A stretch of DNA of 64,000 bases from Adiantum capillus-veneris (GCA_014529385.2 CM043969.1:69204676-69268675); one strand, 5' to 3'; counted from the first letter of the stretch, positions 22,230 through 34,444 are shown. The notes: generated by a model not told the origin, from the letters alone. A program made the numbers and translations.

Positions 22230-22790
22230 GTCTACACTTATCGCAGAGATCAATATGGATTATGAGTTTTATCTTGGGGATATACAATCATTATATGGTG
22301 ATGCAAGGATAGAAGTATGTACAAAGAGCAAGGTTGAAATGTTAAAAACACTACCGTCCTTTATAAGAGAGCACAAAAAAAAATCAAAAGTCAAGATTGT
22401 GCCTTCTATGGAAGCCAGCTATCTTTTGAGAAATTTTGCAGATTACATTGCACTTATGGGTTGATGTGGACAAAAACTTGGAAAATATATCACTGAATAT
22501 CCCTCCTCAAGATGTTCCCGTAGATGAACACATGGAACCAAACACAAAACCTGTGCCTGTAAACAAGGTGGGTGATTACTGCAAAGGCAAAGTGGGAAAC
22601 ACCACCTTGCTGCTAGAGCACCAAGGACTAAAAACCATAGCTATACTTAGTAGCAGGGCTAGAGTGTTCATAGCTACAAAAGAAATATGGAAAAAGTGGG
22701 ATAGACCAACTCTCAAGAAAACACAAGAATCATCCAAAAAGAGAAAAATACTTCCAATGCTCCAAGTCAAGTTCAACCAGTAGTTCTTCA
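22230..22790 (+). pseudogene. gypsy D linker and protease remnant
   Basis: DIQSLYGDARIEV...LKTLPSFIREHKK (22255-22380) matches the DLQSLYRDCG...LKTLPSYLGD segment of element B (33.47 kb). About 100 codons on, GDYCKGKVGNTTLL and IAILSSRARVFIATKEIW match B's protease block. The DSG active site of B reads SSR here, so the catalytic Asp is lost. No reverse transcriptase follows, so the element is truncated. Confidence 0.6.
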
Positions 22791-22856
22791 GAGGGAAACT
22801 CAAAATGTTCTAAAGGCTACCTTGAAGAAGACTCTAGATAATAAAAAATGTAAACA

Positions 22857-23395
22857 CTAACCCCAAATCAACATTTGAAATTTTAAAACATGCCAAAATT
22901 CAAAGAAAGGGGAAGAGGATGTAGATAATGGGAACTGCCTCTATAAAAGCACCAATACATAGTCCTATCATTAGTAGCAAAAGGTAATCAGGTAGGAATA
23001 ATACATTGCAAAGTCAATCAGTACCTATAAATAGGACCCATTACTTTTATTTTGTGGTCTCCTATCGTGCTATCACTTTGTTATATCAGTCAATTTGTTG
23101 CTCTAATGGTTGAGCTAACCCCAAATCAGCATTTGAAATCTTAAAACATGCCAAAATTCAAAGAAAGGGGAAGACGATGTAGATAATGGGAATTGCCTCT
23201 ATAGAAGCACCAATACATAGTCCTATAATTAGTAGCAATAGTAATCAAGCAATAATTGTACATTGCAAAGTCAATCAGTACTCAGCCTATGGACACTTAT
23301 AAATAGGACCCATTACTTTCATTTTGGGGTCTTTCTATTGTGCTATCACTTTGTTATATCAGCCAATTTGTTGCTCTTATGGTAGAGCTAGCTCT
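22857..23395 (+). repeat. tandem duplication of about 260 bp with TATA-like boxes
   Basis: The block starting TAACCCCAAATCARCATTTG at 22857 repeats at about 23116 with scattered substitutions and small indels. Both copies contain ATAAATAGGACCCATTACTT (near 23029 and 23299) and TGCTATCACTTTGTTATATC. This could be a piece of an LTR or promoter duplicated in place. No matching pair elsewhere in the window was found to decide. Confidence 0.65.
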
Positions 23396-24282
23396 ATTAT
23401 ACTCCTTTGTAATACAACACTCAGTGCTAGTTCTACACCAGCAATATGAATGTATGAGTTCTAGTTGTTTTGTTGTTCAATATTTGATCTACTCCTTTAG
23501 TTCAACTATCTATCTAGTTCTCCTTATGTTCATTTAAATACTAATTTTGTTTGTCCTATGTGATTTGATGTGATCTGACATCTAAATTTGATGTTCTAAT
23601 CTATAATAGTTGTCAAGTGACCAGCTCATTCCACTCATGCATGTTTACCTCTCTAAACAACTCCACATGTCCAAAAGTTGTACACCTATGAATCTACAAC
23701 TTATGAGCTATAATCAGCTCAATTATATCCATAAATGTCAAGCATGACAAAACTTGTATGAATCCTATGCATAAACCTCTCAAAAATGATCCACATATGT
23801 ATACAGTTATATATGAGCACAAATTGTGGGCCACATAATTTGCACTAAAAATTGCAGCTTGTGAGCAGAAAACCTTGGCCAAAATGTCTGTCAACCAACA
23901 ATACATGATCTATAACCCATGTCTGAGTAGAAATTGATAATCTGGAGAAAATCAAGATCAAAATCTCATAAGATAATCCAGAATTTCCATATAGCATGCT
24001 AATGTGAATATGGAAATATAAAGCCACTCTCTCTAGCGTAGAGAGGTCAAAGAATAACACCTATTTACAAGCAAAACTGCATAAAATAAGTAGAATGTAG
24101 GCTCCACCTACAATGTTGATGCAAAAACTATGCCTCAACCGGAGTATAGGCCTCTATCAAAACTCCAACGCTCACTACCTGTATCGTTGATGTTGAATCT
24201 CCACCTCCGAGTAGGGTGATGGGGAAAATAGTTTTTCAAGAGACTTTGAGAAGAGAAAGTGCTCTCTTAAACAATTCGATGA
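23396..24282. other. unassigned AT-rich interval
   Basis: No coding frame with recognisable domains and no clear repeat. Short open frames on both strands are composition-driven. Confidence 0.3.
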
Positions 24283-24480
24283 AAGAAATTGGCTGTGGTA
24301 GAAGCATGAATGAACCATTCATGGTGAGGCTAGCGAGTTAATGACAAGAGTTAAGAAGAGAGATTAACACTAATGGAAGTAACAAAACATAAAGTGGATT
24401 GATAACGAACTAAATACAAATGGTGACTACAAATGGTTCAAATGATGGGGTCATGCTTGGATACAAAAGAGCTTCTTTTA
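24283..24480. repeat. dispersed repeat, copy 1 (pair at 63586-63781)
   Basis: ATGAATGAACCATTCATGGTGAGG, GAGTTAATGACAAGAG, GAGATTAACACTAATGGAAG, CAAATGGTGACTACAAATGG and GGTTCAAATGATGGGGTCATGCTTG follow in the same order and spacing as in the copy near the right edge of the window, with scattered substitutions. Type of element unknown. Confidence 0.7.
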
Positions 24481-25716
24481 TAGGAGTAGAGAGAGAGAGA
24501 ATCTAGTGACATAAGTGATGATGTCAAATGTAGGAGTCCAAAGTAGAGTGGGTTTCCACCAGTTGGTGGTGTGGATGTGGCACACATCCCAAAAACCCTC
24601 CTTGTGTGTGTCAAAATAGCACCCAAACGTATATAGTATCCTCCCTTAGAGAATTTCAATAAGGTATAAGAATCAAACTTCTCTCCTAGAGAATTCAACA
24701 ATAGAAATAGTCCAAAATGTTGCCTCCCCTTAAAGAATGTATGGAAATCAAGGTGTGTAGGCTCAAAAAACAAATGCCCTAGAGAGTAGTACTCAACTAG
24801 GTGGTAGATCAAAATGGTGCTTTCAAAAGTTTTCCCTTGATTTCAAAGAGTCAAGGTGGATGCCTACTTCAAAATTTTCAAATATTTTTCCATTGTGCTT
24901 TGTTGTTGATGTTGATTGCAAACAGTTGGATGCTTCTCCTTCCCTCAAAATTGCGGTCATAATCATCAAAGTAAGTGAATGTCGATGGTGGCATGGCATA
25001 CAAATCAAAATTTCCCATCACTATTGAAAATTTCTTTAAATGTGTTATCAAAAAAGGATTACTCTCAAAACACCATTTTAGATATATTGGAAAAATCCCG
25101 TTTTCCAAATGCTAAATTGGTGTGTTAGTATCGTGCTATTCAACTATTTTTAAGCTTAATTTGTCCTTAATTTGGATAAGATGCACCCAATTTGAATTTT
25201 CTATTGATATGTATGAGCAAACTTTTAATGTACGTTTTTGGAATTTGAAAAGATTAGAGTGTCAAAACACACCAAATGATGTGACTACTAAGCAGCATAT
25301 AGATTGATTATGTCAACCAGAAATATAATATCTAGACACAAAGAGCACCAACAACTCTTATCATAAAATTGGTCACCTTAATCTCAAGCAGGGATTTAAT
25401 ATTGTTCATAAAATTGGTCACCTCAATCTCAAGCAAGGATTTAATATTTATGTAATTACCAAATAATTTGTGTGATCGCAAGGTCTTATTGACATATTTA
25501 CATATTCACACTTAACATGATCACAAAACAAGCCGGTTGAGAGCAACCTAAAAACCCACAAAAAGCCCATCGTGCAATGCAATTTTTCTTGCGGGCGCGC
25601 CGAGAATCAATATTTTTCCTAGGGGGGCATCAAAAAAACATTGATCATCGACGGGCCCGCAACATAATATATATAGGACCCCGATCTTGCCCGTTGGTTT
25701 CTATTCCTTGAGCCAC

Positions 25717-25719
<3 letters not shown>
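24481..25719. other. unassigned interval with a TATA-like motif near its end
   Basis: Mostly low-complexity AT-rich DNA. A duplicated 36-bp piece (CATAAAATTGGTCACCTYAAT...) occurs at about 25364 and 25408. Near 25660-25680, ATAATATATATAGGACC precedes the GA tract and could be a core promoter of an unrecognised LTR or gene. Confidence 0.3.
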
Positions 25720-25798
<79 letters not shown>

Positions 25799-25820
25799 AG
25801 AGAGAGAGAGAGAGAGAGAC
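25720..25820 (+). repeat. (GA)n microsatellite
   Basis: About 36 uninterrupted GA units to 25793, then AATATAG, then about ten more. Open frames reading Arg-Glu or Ser-Leu across it are artefacts. Confidence 0.95.
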
Positions 25821-25868
25821 GATCTCCTTCGCAGATACATCAAGAGGAGAGAGGGAGAGAGGGAGTCA

Positions 25869-26460
25869 TGTGGGAGTGTGCTCTGTGTCGTAATGCGCGG
25901 TAGCAGCGGAGTACCTGACCACACAACCTGGGATTGTGTTGTGTGTGGGTGTGTATGTGCATTGTGTAGTAACGTGCGTTTTGTTGTATTGCGTGGCAGT
26001 CATAAAGTACCTTACCACACAATGTGAGTGTGTGTGTAAGCTGTTCTATGGAACAATGATTGCCATAGGGCCATCACCATGGTGACACGAGGAATATGGT
26101 GTCAGCTCACTATCTGGGTACTACGTCAGTAACGTGGAGATTCTAGTATCCTTATAGTGAGTCAACCTCCCTTTCTCTTTTTAGAAAAACATATGGGCAT
26201 CGGTCGGTAACGCAGCTATATGATGCTCGTATGCAAGCCATTATTGCTCTTTAGATTCGGGCGGCACTCGATCAATAGCGCGGCTAATTGAGTGTCGTTT
26301 GCTAGAAGCATATGTTTTTGCATAAATATGGTGTTCACGTCGTTAACCCGACCGTACAAACGTCATATAATTTGTATATGCATGTGCAAGTCATTTTTTT
26401 AAGTATTAAGTATATGAAATACTTGGTCATTAACGCGGTCCTGAAGAGTATTTCATATAC
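25869..26460. repeat. cluster of quasi-palindromes with unlike stems and a shared loop of about 20 nt
   Basis: At least five imperfect hairpins follow one another. Their stems differ in sequence but their loops share GTCRRTAACGCGG. (1) 26106-26123 pairs with 26144-26161 (15/18), loop CGTCAGTAACGTGGAGATTC. (2) 26189-26201 pairs with 26222-26234, loop GGTCGGTAACGCAGCTATAT. (3) the stem around CACTC (to 26269) and GAGTG (from 26290), loop GATCAATAGCGCGGCTAATT. (4) around 26326-26368, loop with GTCGTTAACCCGACC. (5) 26410-26423 pairs perfectly with 26447-26460 (14/14), loop with GGTCATTAACGCGGTCC. A likely earlier member at 25878-25914 has GTCGTAATGCGCGG in its loop. Most stem mismatches are transitions. 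I know no element with this plan. Confidence 0.6.
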
Positions 26461-26820
26461 AAATGTTTGAATTGTCCAATATTGTTGCTTTCAAGTGAAT
26501 ATATACTATTTAATCATATTCAAGAGAATGATTTATTCATCAATCATCGTTGCTATTTTAAATGCTACATTTACATAAGTAATATTCACACTATATTATC
26601 TCTCTATGTCTATAAATAGCTAATATACTTTCAATTTAAAAAAGTATATGCACACATTTTTCATATAAAACATTCATTTTAATCTTTTTAAAGAGAAAGA
26701 CGTTCTTTGCAATTTATGAGTGGTTTGTATACTTTCAATGTTTTAAATTGAGCTAAAATGAAATTGGCAATATGTACATCACGATGCATATATCTTCTAT
26801 TGGAATTTCTCTTGAAGTGA

Positions 26821-27308
26821 TAACGTGCAGAATATAAACTCATGTCATATATTCTATCGGAATATTTTGAAATGTTTTGGGTTTTAACATGTATTGCTAG
26901 ATCTGGATGATTTTCTTAGAAGTTACTTATTTTTATTGCATTTTACACGATTAAACATAGCATTTTAAAGTCAAAAATGATTATCAACCTGAATGAATAT
27001 AATCTTGCATAATTTTTGAACTCTTTAAGTCAGGGTATGGTTTGTTTGAACTAGTGTGAGAGTGCAACGTGCAAAATATAAACTCGTGTCTTGTGGTTTC
27101 CAGACAATATGCTGAAATGTTTCAGGTTTCTAACTTGTATTGTTTGATCTGGATGATTTTCTTAAAAGTTACTTGTTTTTTCTGCACCTTACATGAGTAA
27201 ACATAGCATTTTAAAGTGAAATTGGTTTTTAATGTGTATCAATATAATCGTGCATTTTTTGAAGTCTTCAAGTCACGGTTATAGTTTGTCTGAACTAGTG
27301 TGAGAGTG
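26821..27308. repeat. 244-bp tandem duplication
   Basis: The two halves (about 26821-27064 and 27065-27308) share AACGTGCARAATATAAACTC, GATCTGGATGATTTTCTTA, AAACATAGCATTTTAAAGT and GAACTAGTGTGAGAGTG in order. Both are non-coding. Divergence is considerable, so the duplication is old. Confidence 0.75.
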
Positions 27309-27853
27309 TCACTGCACCCATGAAATTATATTTGATATGTTGTTTTGTATTGTCCATTGCAAAAATGATGCCAAATCAAAAGAAAAATTATTATACTTGC
27401 CATTCAAAAAGAATGTATTTTGGCAATATCATCATGTGCAGATAATCGCATGTAGCAGATTAGTGAAAGTGACGTCTTCATTATAGACCTTACTAGCGCT
27501 ATATGGGAGAACGCAAAGCGTAGGCTGCGAGGTCAAGGCCAATAAGAGTTTCTGATTCCAATAGGGATCCGAGAATTTGACCCCCACCACAAGGTCAGGA
27601 TAGTGTTGGACATTATGAAAGTCTGTTGCAAAGACTTAAGAAGATATCCATCCCACCTGTGATATGGCCAAAAATCATACAACCAGATTGACATTTCCTG
27701 CTCGTAACCAACACTTTTGATGTGATGCAATATCTTAATTTTCATTGCAAAACATATACACTAACTTTTCTGCTATGTTTGCTAATAATATGTTGCAAAT
27801 ACTGCTATGAACATACTTGTACATACTCTAGTTTCTCTCCAAACTTGAGTTTG
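27309..27853. other. unassigned flank left of gypsy A
   Basis: AT-rich sequence with no recognisable gene or repeat. It ends in GTTTG (27849-27853), the probable left target duplication of gypsy A. Confidence 0.3.
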
Positions 27854-28175
27854 TGTTAACCCTTATGGACACCCTATCACCTTTGACGGACGCATATTAT
27901 TTATTTGATTGAGTCATAGATCGGGCTTGTTGGTCCAATAGGTGTGTAGGTGATCACCGATGAGAGGTGCACCACTTATCTTATTTTTATAGTAGTTTTG
28001 CAACGATCGGCCACTATGGACGCCCATGTGTGAATCGTTCAAACTCTTATAAAAGGTCCATTTGACCTAAAAATCCTCATTCTCTGAGGTGTAGCCTAAG
28101 AAGTGCTCTTGCTCCATCTCTGTCTCCTTCTTCTTCATGTGCTCCCGTGCGTATGTTTGTGTTTTGTGTATGTTT

Positions 28176-28256
<81 letters not shown>

Positions 28257-28476
28257 CGTGTATTTGTGTGTGACCGAGCATTGCAGCGGAATCGGTGGCG
28301 GCTCCTTCTTCTTTGCAGCACAGGATCCTTCAAGACAAAGCATTGAGCGGTGAGTGACACACCATTGTTTCTTTGAGCTTGCTAGGACTATCTAGTTGTG
28401 TGCTTGCAGCCTTTTAAGGCTCGCACATAGTGCACAAGCAAGTTCCCAGCCTTCGATACGTGTGGCAAAGCGCACA
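27854..28476 (+). repeat. 5' LTR of gypsy A
   Basis: 623 bp, TGTTAACCC...GCGCACA. TATA box TATAAAAGG at 28048-28056. A (GA)n tract lies at about 28176-28256, about 130 bp downstream of the TATA box, inside the probable transcript. The copy at 53926 has GT-GA-GT at the same place. Confidence 0.88.
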
Positions 28477-29111
28477 TTTTTGGCACCGCTATCGAGGACT
28501 TGCATGAAGCTTGAGGAGCACTCAATGCTACCTTAGGAAGCCTTCACTTCTGCTATTTTTGTGTTTTTTGTTGAGTTTGTGTAGATCTGCTAAGTGGCTA
28601 TAATGCATAGGGTTAGCAGGTTTGTTAGAAGCTATAAGTGTTGAAATTTGCACGTTTTCTGTTAGATTTTCTCAGATCTATAATGTGCATATAGTGTACA
28701 CACTGAGTAGTAGAGTAGACAGTGAGAAGGTTGATTGTCTGTGAGTGTGCAGTTCAATGTTAGACAGTGTGTAAGCAGAGGTAATTAGTGTTAATTACTG
28801 TGTTAGTTGTGTGTTAGCTGCAAGGAGGTTAGACAAAGTTACACAGAGCTGCTATGTACGAGTGTGAGCTCGGCACCCACGCGCAACATTATCTACCGGA
28901 AAAAATTTTGAAAAAAAGTTATTTTTTTTAATAAAAAAACACTCGAGATATCTGCGACTAAAAAGAAAACACAAAACAAAAAGAAAACTTTAAAAAAATT
29001 ATCTTAAAAGGAAGGATTGAGATTGGGATCAAGCCCCGAGCCCAGGCCTCAGTCCTAAGTCTTATTACACGCTACTTTATATATAAATACTAGGACCTCA
29101 AGTGAAGGGAG
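28477..29111 (+). other. gypsy A primer site and part of its leader
   Basis: The primer site TTGGCACCGCTATCGAGGA follows the LTR. The rest is a non-coding AT-rich leader with A-runs near 28900-29000. It ends at GGGAG (29107-29111), the left target duplication of element B. I see no left LTR of copia C here, although one would be expected if C were complete. Confidence 0.6.
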
Positions 29112-30013
29112 TGTTAGCAGCAAGCTAACGCGGACACTATTTCTCCTTGTAAAACATTTATAATTTTGATAAATTGGAAATATTGTAACTCCTATTTTCT
29201 TTTATAAACCTTGTAATTAATGAGTTGGGGCTACAAGCTTCCAGATTGTATTAGCCAGTCAATTCCCAGCTTTGGTAGAACTCCAGATTATTCGTTTTGA
29301 CCACCCAAAACCTTGGCTAAGGTATAAAAGCCAATTTTTGTAAGTTTTTAATAAGTTTTTGGATAAGAATTACACAGCACCAGCTAACGGCACTCACGTC
29401 TCTCCTTCTCACGCTTCCTACTCCCTCCCTGGTTGTCACATTGCGAATGCGTTTGTTGCATTGCAATCGCAGGTAAGAGCTCTACGCATTGACATAAGCC
29501 ATTCACAGTATTTCGTAGCTTTTGGCGTCGCCAACCCGTGGCCTAATTTCATCATAACTAAGAATTTACACTTTTAAATCAAAAACTAAGCCTAGGAGGG
29601 GTATTGGGGCATCATTGCTAAGCATTTAGATGCATTCTGGGTCGAAAACAAAAATCCACTGCTGTTAATAATCGCCATTTTGAAACTTGACCTGAAGTGG
29701 GGTTTGAGACCATAGGCATGGGTGCTTAGGTCTTGTAAACTTGTCCTAGAAGTTTCGTTACATTTGGATGTCATTTGATGCTGTAACGGATGTGATTTGC
29801 TTGCCGATGAGCGATTGGCTTTTGGTGATTTCAGTCACTTGAGTGTAGCTTGAGTTAGATGCGAGTTGTTAGTTGTTTTCTGAGAGATTGACAACCTCTT
29901 GTAGCCTCTATGCACTAGTCGGGTCAGCTTCGTCCCATGGTTTGACGAATTAATGATGGTTCTCTCTAATACTGCAATAAGATAAGATGATGAGGTTAGA
30001 CATGCGTCCCACA
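29112..30013 (+). repeat. 5' LTR of gypsy B
   Basis: TGTTAGCAG...CCCACA. TATA box TATAAAAG at 29323-29330. The immediate next bases are TTTGGCGTCATTTCCGGGAA, the primer-binding site. The match to the 3' LTR is close, with scattered substitutions and small indels such as a 12-bp TTTTTTGAAGTT insertion difference near the start. Confidence 0.93.
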
Positions 30014-30998
30014 TTTGGCGTCATTTCCGGGAACCGAAGAGACCTAAACTAGGGAAAAACACGAGCGTCTTGTGTAGTTGTCCTTTAACTTCCTTTAGGT
30101 TCGCCTAGAGTTCAAAACTATCTTTTAGAAAACGTATAGCTTAAGATTGTCGTCTTTTGCTGTGTAGAGGTAGCTTGGAAGTAATCGTACTTGCTGAGTA
30201 CCTTTAGGACTGTAGGATTGTAGATTTAGATTAGGATTTTGAGAATGATTGGTAGACGAGGCAAGTCTTAAGATCAATGCTCAGGAAACCATAAAACACA
30301 AGAAAACAAGTGTTTGTGGACACTTTCCACAACCCCATTGCATGAGAATCTAGGAGTAGGGTAAGCAGGATTCGAGGTGGATTTCAAAACGTTGCTCTCT
30401 TTGAAAATAATCAAGTGTGAGTGTTCTATTAAGTTGCAAAATTTCAGGTTTACGGCTAGAAATAGCTTGAAAAGACTCGAATCCACTCAATCCGATTGGA
30501 GAGTAAGCCTAAGAGTTGTCTGAACCAGTGGGTAAGCTTAAAGACACTTCGAGGTAAAAATTTCAAGAAGTTGACCAAAACTCAGATTATTTACTTTTTC
30601 TTGACATTTTAGGCCAAATTAAGTTTTGACATTATTTACTTTTTCTTGACATTTTAGGCCAAATTAAGTTTTGACTTGATTCATAGGCTTAAAATAGCTC
30701 ATATAAAGACTGTCTTTGAGAAAATTGCAAAAAAGTGTTCATTTCAAGCCTCAAGCTAATAATCACGATTATTAACTTTCTGCTCTAAATTGATGAAGGT
30801 TCATACCATTGACTCATTGCATGTGTACAAACAACTTTTGTAAAGGCCCAAGAGATTTGGATCACTAAACTAGCAAAAAACTGGGTAAAAACTAAAGTTT
30901 GTACTAACTTTTTGAATCTTGCTTGTAAATTGGAGAAAAATCTATCCAAACTTGTTGAAAATTGATCCATAGGCTTATATTGATGTGATAGATAATTA
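30014..30998 (+). other. gypsy B primer site and leader
   Basis: The primer site is at 30014-30036. The leader is AT-rich and non-coding, with a 52-bp direct duplication (TTATTTACTTTTTCTTGACA... at about 30587 and 30634). It ends at the first Gag Met near 30999. Confidence 0.6.
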
Positions 30999-31916
30999 AT
31001 GGCCATGAAGATCATTTATATCTTGAAGATAAAAGATAAGGGATCTATAGATCTACCAACTTACTTGTTTAGGGATTGTTATAACAACAACTTCGTTATG
31101 ATGACTCCTGAGGAGGTAGAACAAACCAAATACCAAGGGTATTCCATACGGGATTGGATATTGGGGCAAGGACCAGAAACAATTCCAAGGGATGAACACC
31201 GTGAGAGATCATATGAGAGTAATGTGAAGAAACCAGAAACCACCTCATCACATAAAAAATCGGGTGACACTAAGGCCAGTCCAGGGCTACATGAGTCACT
31301 ATTTTCAACATACTGTTTTGAAGGACTCAGAACAAGACCAACTCCCAGAAGACTTGGAGTTGAACCAAATAGACATGTCAGGCCAGCTGATTTTCAAAAA
31401 TGGGTCAGAAAATACAGTGGATCAGGGGATCCATATGACCACTTAGCAAGCTTTAAGCAAGTGCTAAGAGCAGAGCGTATATTCGATTTCCATACTCAAT
31501 TCGAGGGGTTTGGAATGACATTAGAAGGAAAAGCTTTGACATGGTTCCAACACATTCCACCAAGGTCAATCATGGACTTGAATACATTAGCTCAAGGATT
31601 TGTAGCTGCTTGTTCCAAAATGGGGATTAAACATAATATGGTAGCTCAAATTTACAGCGTTAAATAGAAACATGGTGAGTCCGTTAGGGATTGTGCAACT
31701 CGAATGAAACAATACATTGCCAGATGCCTAGAGATGGAGATACCTGCAGAAGAACGACTTGTATCTTTGTTTCTAGAGGGACTGTTAAACAAAGAACTTC
31801 ATGCTATACTCTATAGTAAAAAGCATACAACCCTAGAAGCGTGTGTGTCTGATGCTATTGACCTAGGAGACAATTGCAAGATCTTCAATGAAGAGGATGT
31901 CCCTAAGGATTTCTAA
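30999..31916 (+). pseudogene. gypsy B gag (one internal stop)
   Basis: Gag builds the particle. One frame runs from 30999 to 31916 with a single TAG at 31665-31667. The capsid-like Retrotrans_gag motif is clear: WVRKYSGSGDPYDHLASFKQ, then GFGMTLEGKALTWFQHIP, LNTLAQGF, then after the stop ESVRDCATRMKQYIARC and ERLVSLFLEGL. The first 120 residues are a variable, charged N-terminus. The same frame continues in places to about 32.4 kb. Confidence 0.88.
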
Positions 31917-32848
31917 AGCGAGAAAACAGCATCCAAAAAATTAGCACAAGTGGGAACAGCTGCTGCGGCACCACTCTCAGCAATAGAAGATATGCTAAAA
32001 AGGATGAACGACATGGTGAACAATATGTAAAAAGCACCTATGAGAGGACCAGGACAAGGGATACCTCCATAGGGACAACCAATTAGGCCACAAAAATGGT
32101 GTGCAATCGAGGGTAAATGGACCAACCATGAGACCCACGAGTGCTACTACAAACCAAAGTATAATAGGAATGTTCAGTACGTGCCCATGAGGCCACAAGG
32201 ACAACCCATGTACAATTATCAGCCTAATATGGCCCAAGCTCAAAGACCATCAATGGGTATGGAAAGACCTCAACCTATGTTGCGACAACAACCTCCGTAT
32301 CCAGGACATAATGCAGTGCCTGTAAAGTACATGCACTCGGAAGGAGTCATAGATGAACAAGCATTAGTGTCTGTTACACCCTATGCGGAGCCTAGTCCAT
32401 CTACATTAATGGTAGAAGGAGATTGGTAGAGTCTACATCCACTACCAATGGAAGAAACATGACTTATGATCCACCAGAGCTTGCACCAATGTATTATATA
32501 GCTAATCAAGGTGTCAGACCTCCCATGGGAAGACCCATGATGAAGCGTAGAACAGGAAACTGTCATAACTGTGGTTCTGATGACCATTGGAAGAAAGAAT
32601 GTCCAAAGCCTGACAAAAACCTCAAACCAATTGAAGCCTATTGCATACAATGTTGCAAAAAGGGAGGACACTTTCCAAAAGATTGTCCTAAGAATCCTTT
32701 GAACAAGGAAAAAACTGTCGTAAATGTAGTCCAAGTGATGCCTAGTAGCTCATCAGAGAGTGAACCGATTGTTCCAATCAAGGTAATCACTAGAGCCCAA
32801 GCAAAGAAAAAGAAACACAACTCCTCTGATGATTCGGAGAACACGTAA
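31917..32848 (+). pseudogene. gypsy B gag C-terminus with two zinc knuckles
   Basis: Proline/Gln-rich linker (MRPQGQPMYNYQP...) in one frame to 32429, then a frame change. Two CCHC knuckles follow: CHNCGSDDHWKKEC (about 32561-32602), a canonical C-x2-C-x4-H-x4-C, and CIQCCKKGGHFPKDC. They would bind the element's RNA. A SSSESE-rich acidic end precedes the stop at 32846. Confidence 0.85.
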
Positions 32849-32893
32849 GTTTCTCCTCAAAGAATCAAAAGGAGCATAAGCAAAAGATATGAG

Positions 32894-34444
32894 ATGAGAA
32901 AACAAAAACAATGGGTTGAAAACGAAGAGAAAGCAAAAATGCTAGCCCAGGACAAGTTAAAAGAAACTGGCAGTGAATTCAAGGAAACAATCGTGAAATC
33001 TGGAGGATTCAATCTGGTAGATAAAATTTTTGAGCCTATTAATGTTGCCTTGGAAGCCTACCAAGCAGGACTTAAAGCAAGCCAAAACATGGAAAACAAA
33101 TGGAAAAACTATCCATCTCCAGACATGGAAGCAGCGAAGCTGGAGGCTTATCAAAACTTGGTAAGAATCACACAAGAAATGGTGGATAAACAAAAACCCA
33201 AGCTTGAAAGTATTGCAAAACCTGAAGAGCTTGTGGTAGAAGAAACGAAATCAAAATCCGATGTGGTGGCAGAACCCCACCTTGAAACAAATGAACTCTG
33301 TAGAGCTTATAGTGCCGGACAATGAAGATGCCTTAGACGGAATTCCATTCGTAGAGGAAGACTGGCCATGACACTTATGGGAAAAGGTAAGAGAGATCAT
33401 TGATGGGAGCATAACTTTAAAGTCAGTTCCTATAGAGGAAGTTTGGTTAGATAACCTACCATCTGATATGAACATGGATTTACAATCCTTGTACAGGGAT
33501 TGCGGATCGGAAGCTTCAGGAATATCTAAACCATTGACATTAAAAACATTACCTTCTTACTTGGGAGATAACGAAGATGAATCCATCGTTTGCAAGACCA
33601 CTCAAGTAAAAAGAACCAAACAGACCCTAGAAGTAGGCAACATTCATTCAATCGTGTCTACACCGATCCAATGCACTCTTACTTTGGGAGAACTATTGAA
33701 ACTCATACCATACTTGTGGAACGATTTACAAAAAACCCTAGAGAAGTTGGGGATAACGGGGTTAATCTCTAAGAATTTGGAAAATTTGAAAAATGAATTG
33801 GAAAACAAAGAGATTCGATCAGTTCCTATGAACAAGGTCAGAGAATATTATGAAGGGAAAGAAGGAAAGACCACCCTCCCAGTGAAATATAATGACATTG
33901 AAACCATCACAATACTGGATAGTGGAGTTGGCATAGCCATAGCCACTAAAGCAGTATGGGAACCCTGGGGACAGCCATCCATTAGACAAACGCGAATGAA
34001 ATTGCAGTTGGCTTACAAACACATTGAGAGACCACTAGGGCTACTTGAAAAGTGATAGTCAATTCCTGTGGAATTGAATATCAACACACTTTTGCCATAG
34101 TAGACTTTGGGAAAAAACTCAACTATGAAATCATATTGGGAAGACCTTTCATGCGACACGTACAGCTTATCCAAGATTGGGGAAACAACTATATGTACTT
34201 GAAGCAGGTGGGATCTATAACAAGAGTCAATCTAGAAGATCACACTTATAGAGATGTCTTGAAAACACCCATCCAAGAGTTTGATTCGGTCTCTTCAGTG
34301 AAAACTAAACTCCCATCCTGGTTAAACAAAGACACTCCTATTTGGATGTGCGGAGCTTCAGAAAATGGAAGCTTAAGACGAGAGGAATGTATCCTAGAAA
34401 GGGACTGTACAGACAAAGCCTGCATACCTGAACCCTTTCCATAG
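32894..34444 (+). pseudogene. gypsy B Gag-Pol linker and protease (frameshifted)
   Basis: A Lys/Glu-rich linker (32894-33325), then, after a frame change, the segment DLQSLYRDCG to LKTLPSYLGD and the aspartic protease region. Its active-site block reads TILDSGVGIAIATKAVW (about 33907-33957), with DSG present. After a second frame change, the flap and C-terminal part read NYEIILGRPFMRHVQLIQDW. Further linker sequence to 34444 has no known domain. Confidence 0.75.

Noticed and set aside
25619-26022. Open frames of Arg-Glu or Ser-Leu repeats over the GA tract (also at 28.1 kb and 54.2 kb)
   Set aside because: Pure translation of dinucleotide repeats.
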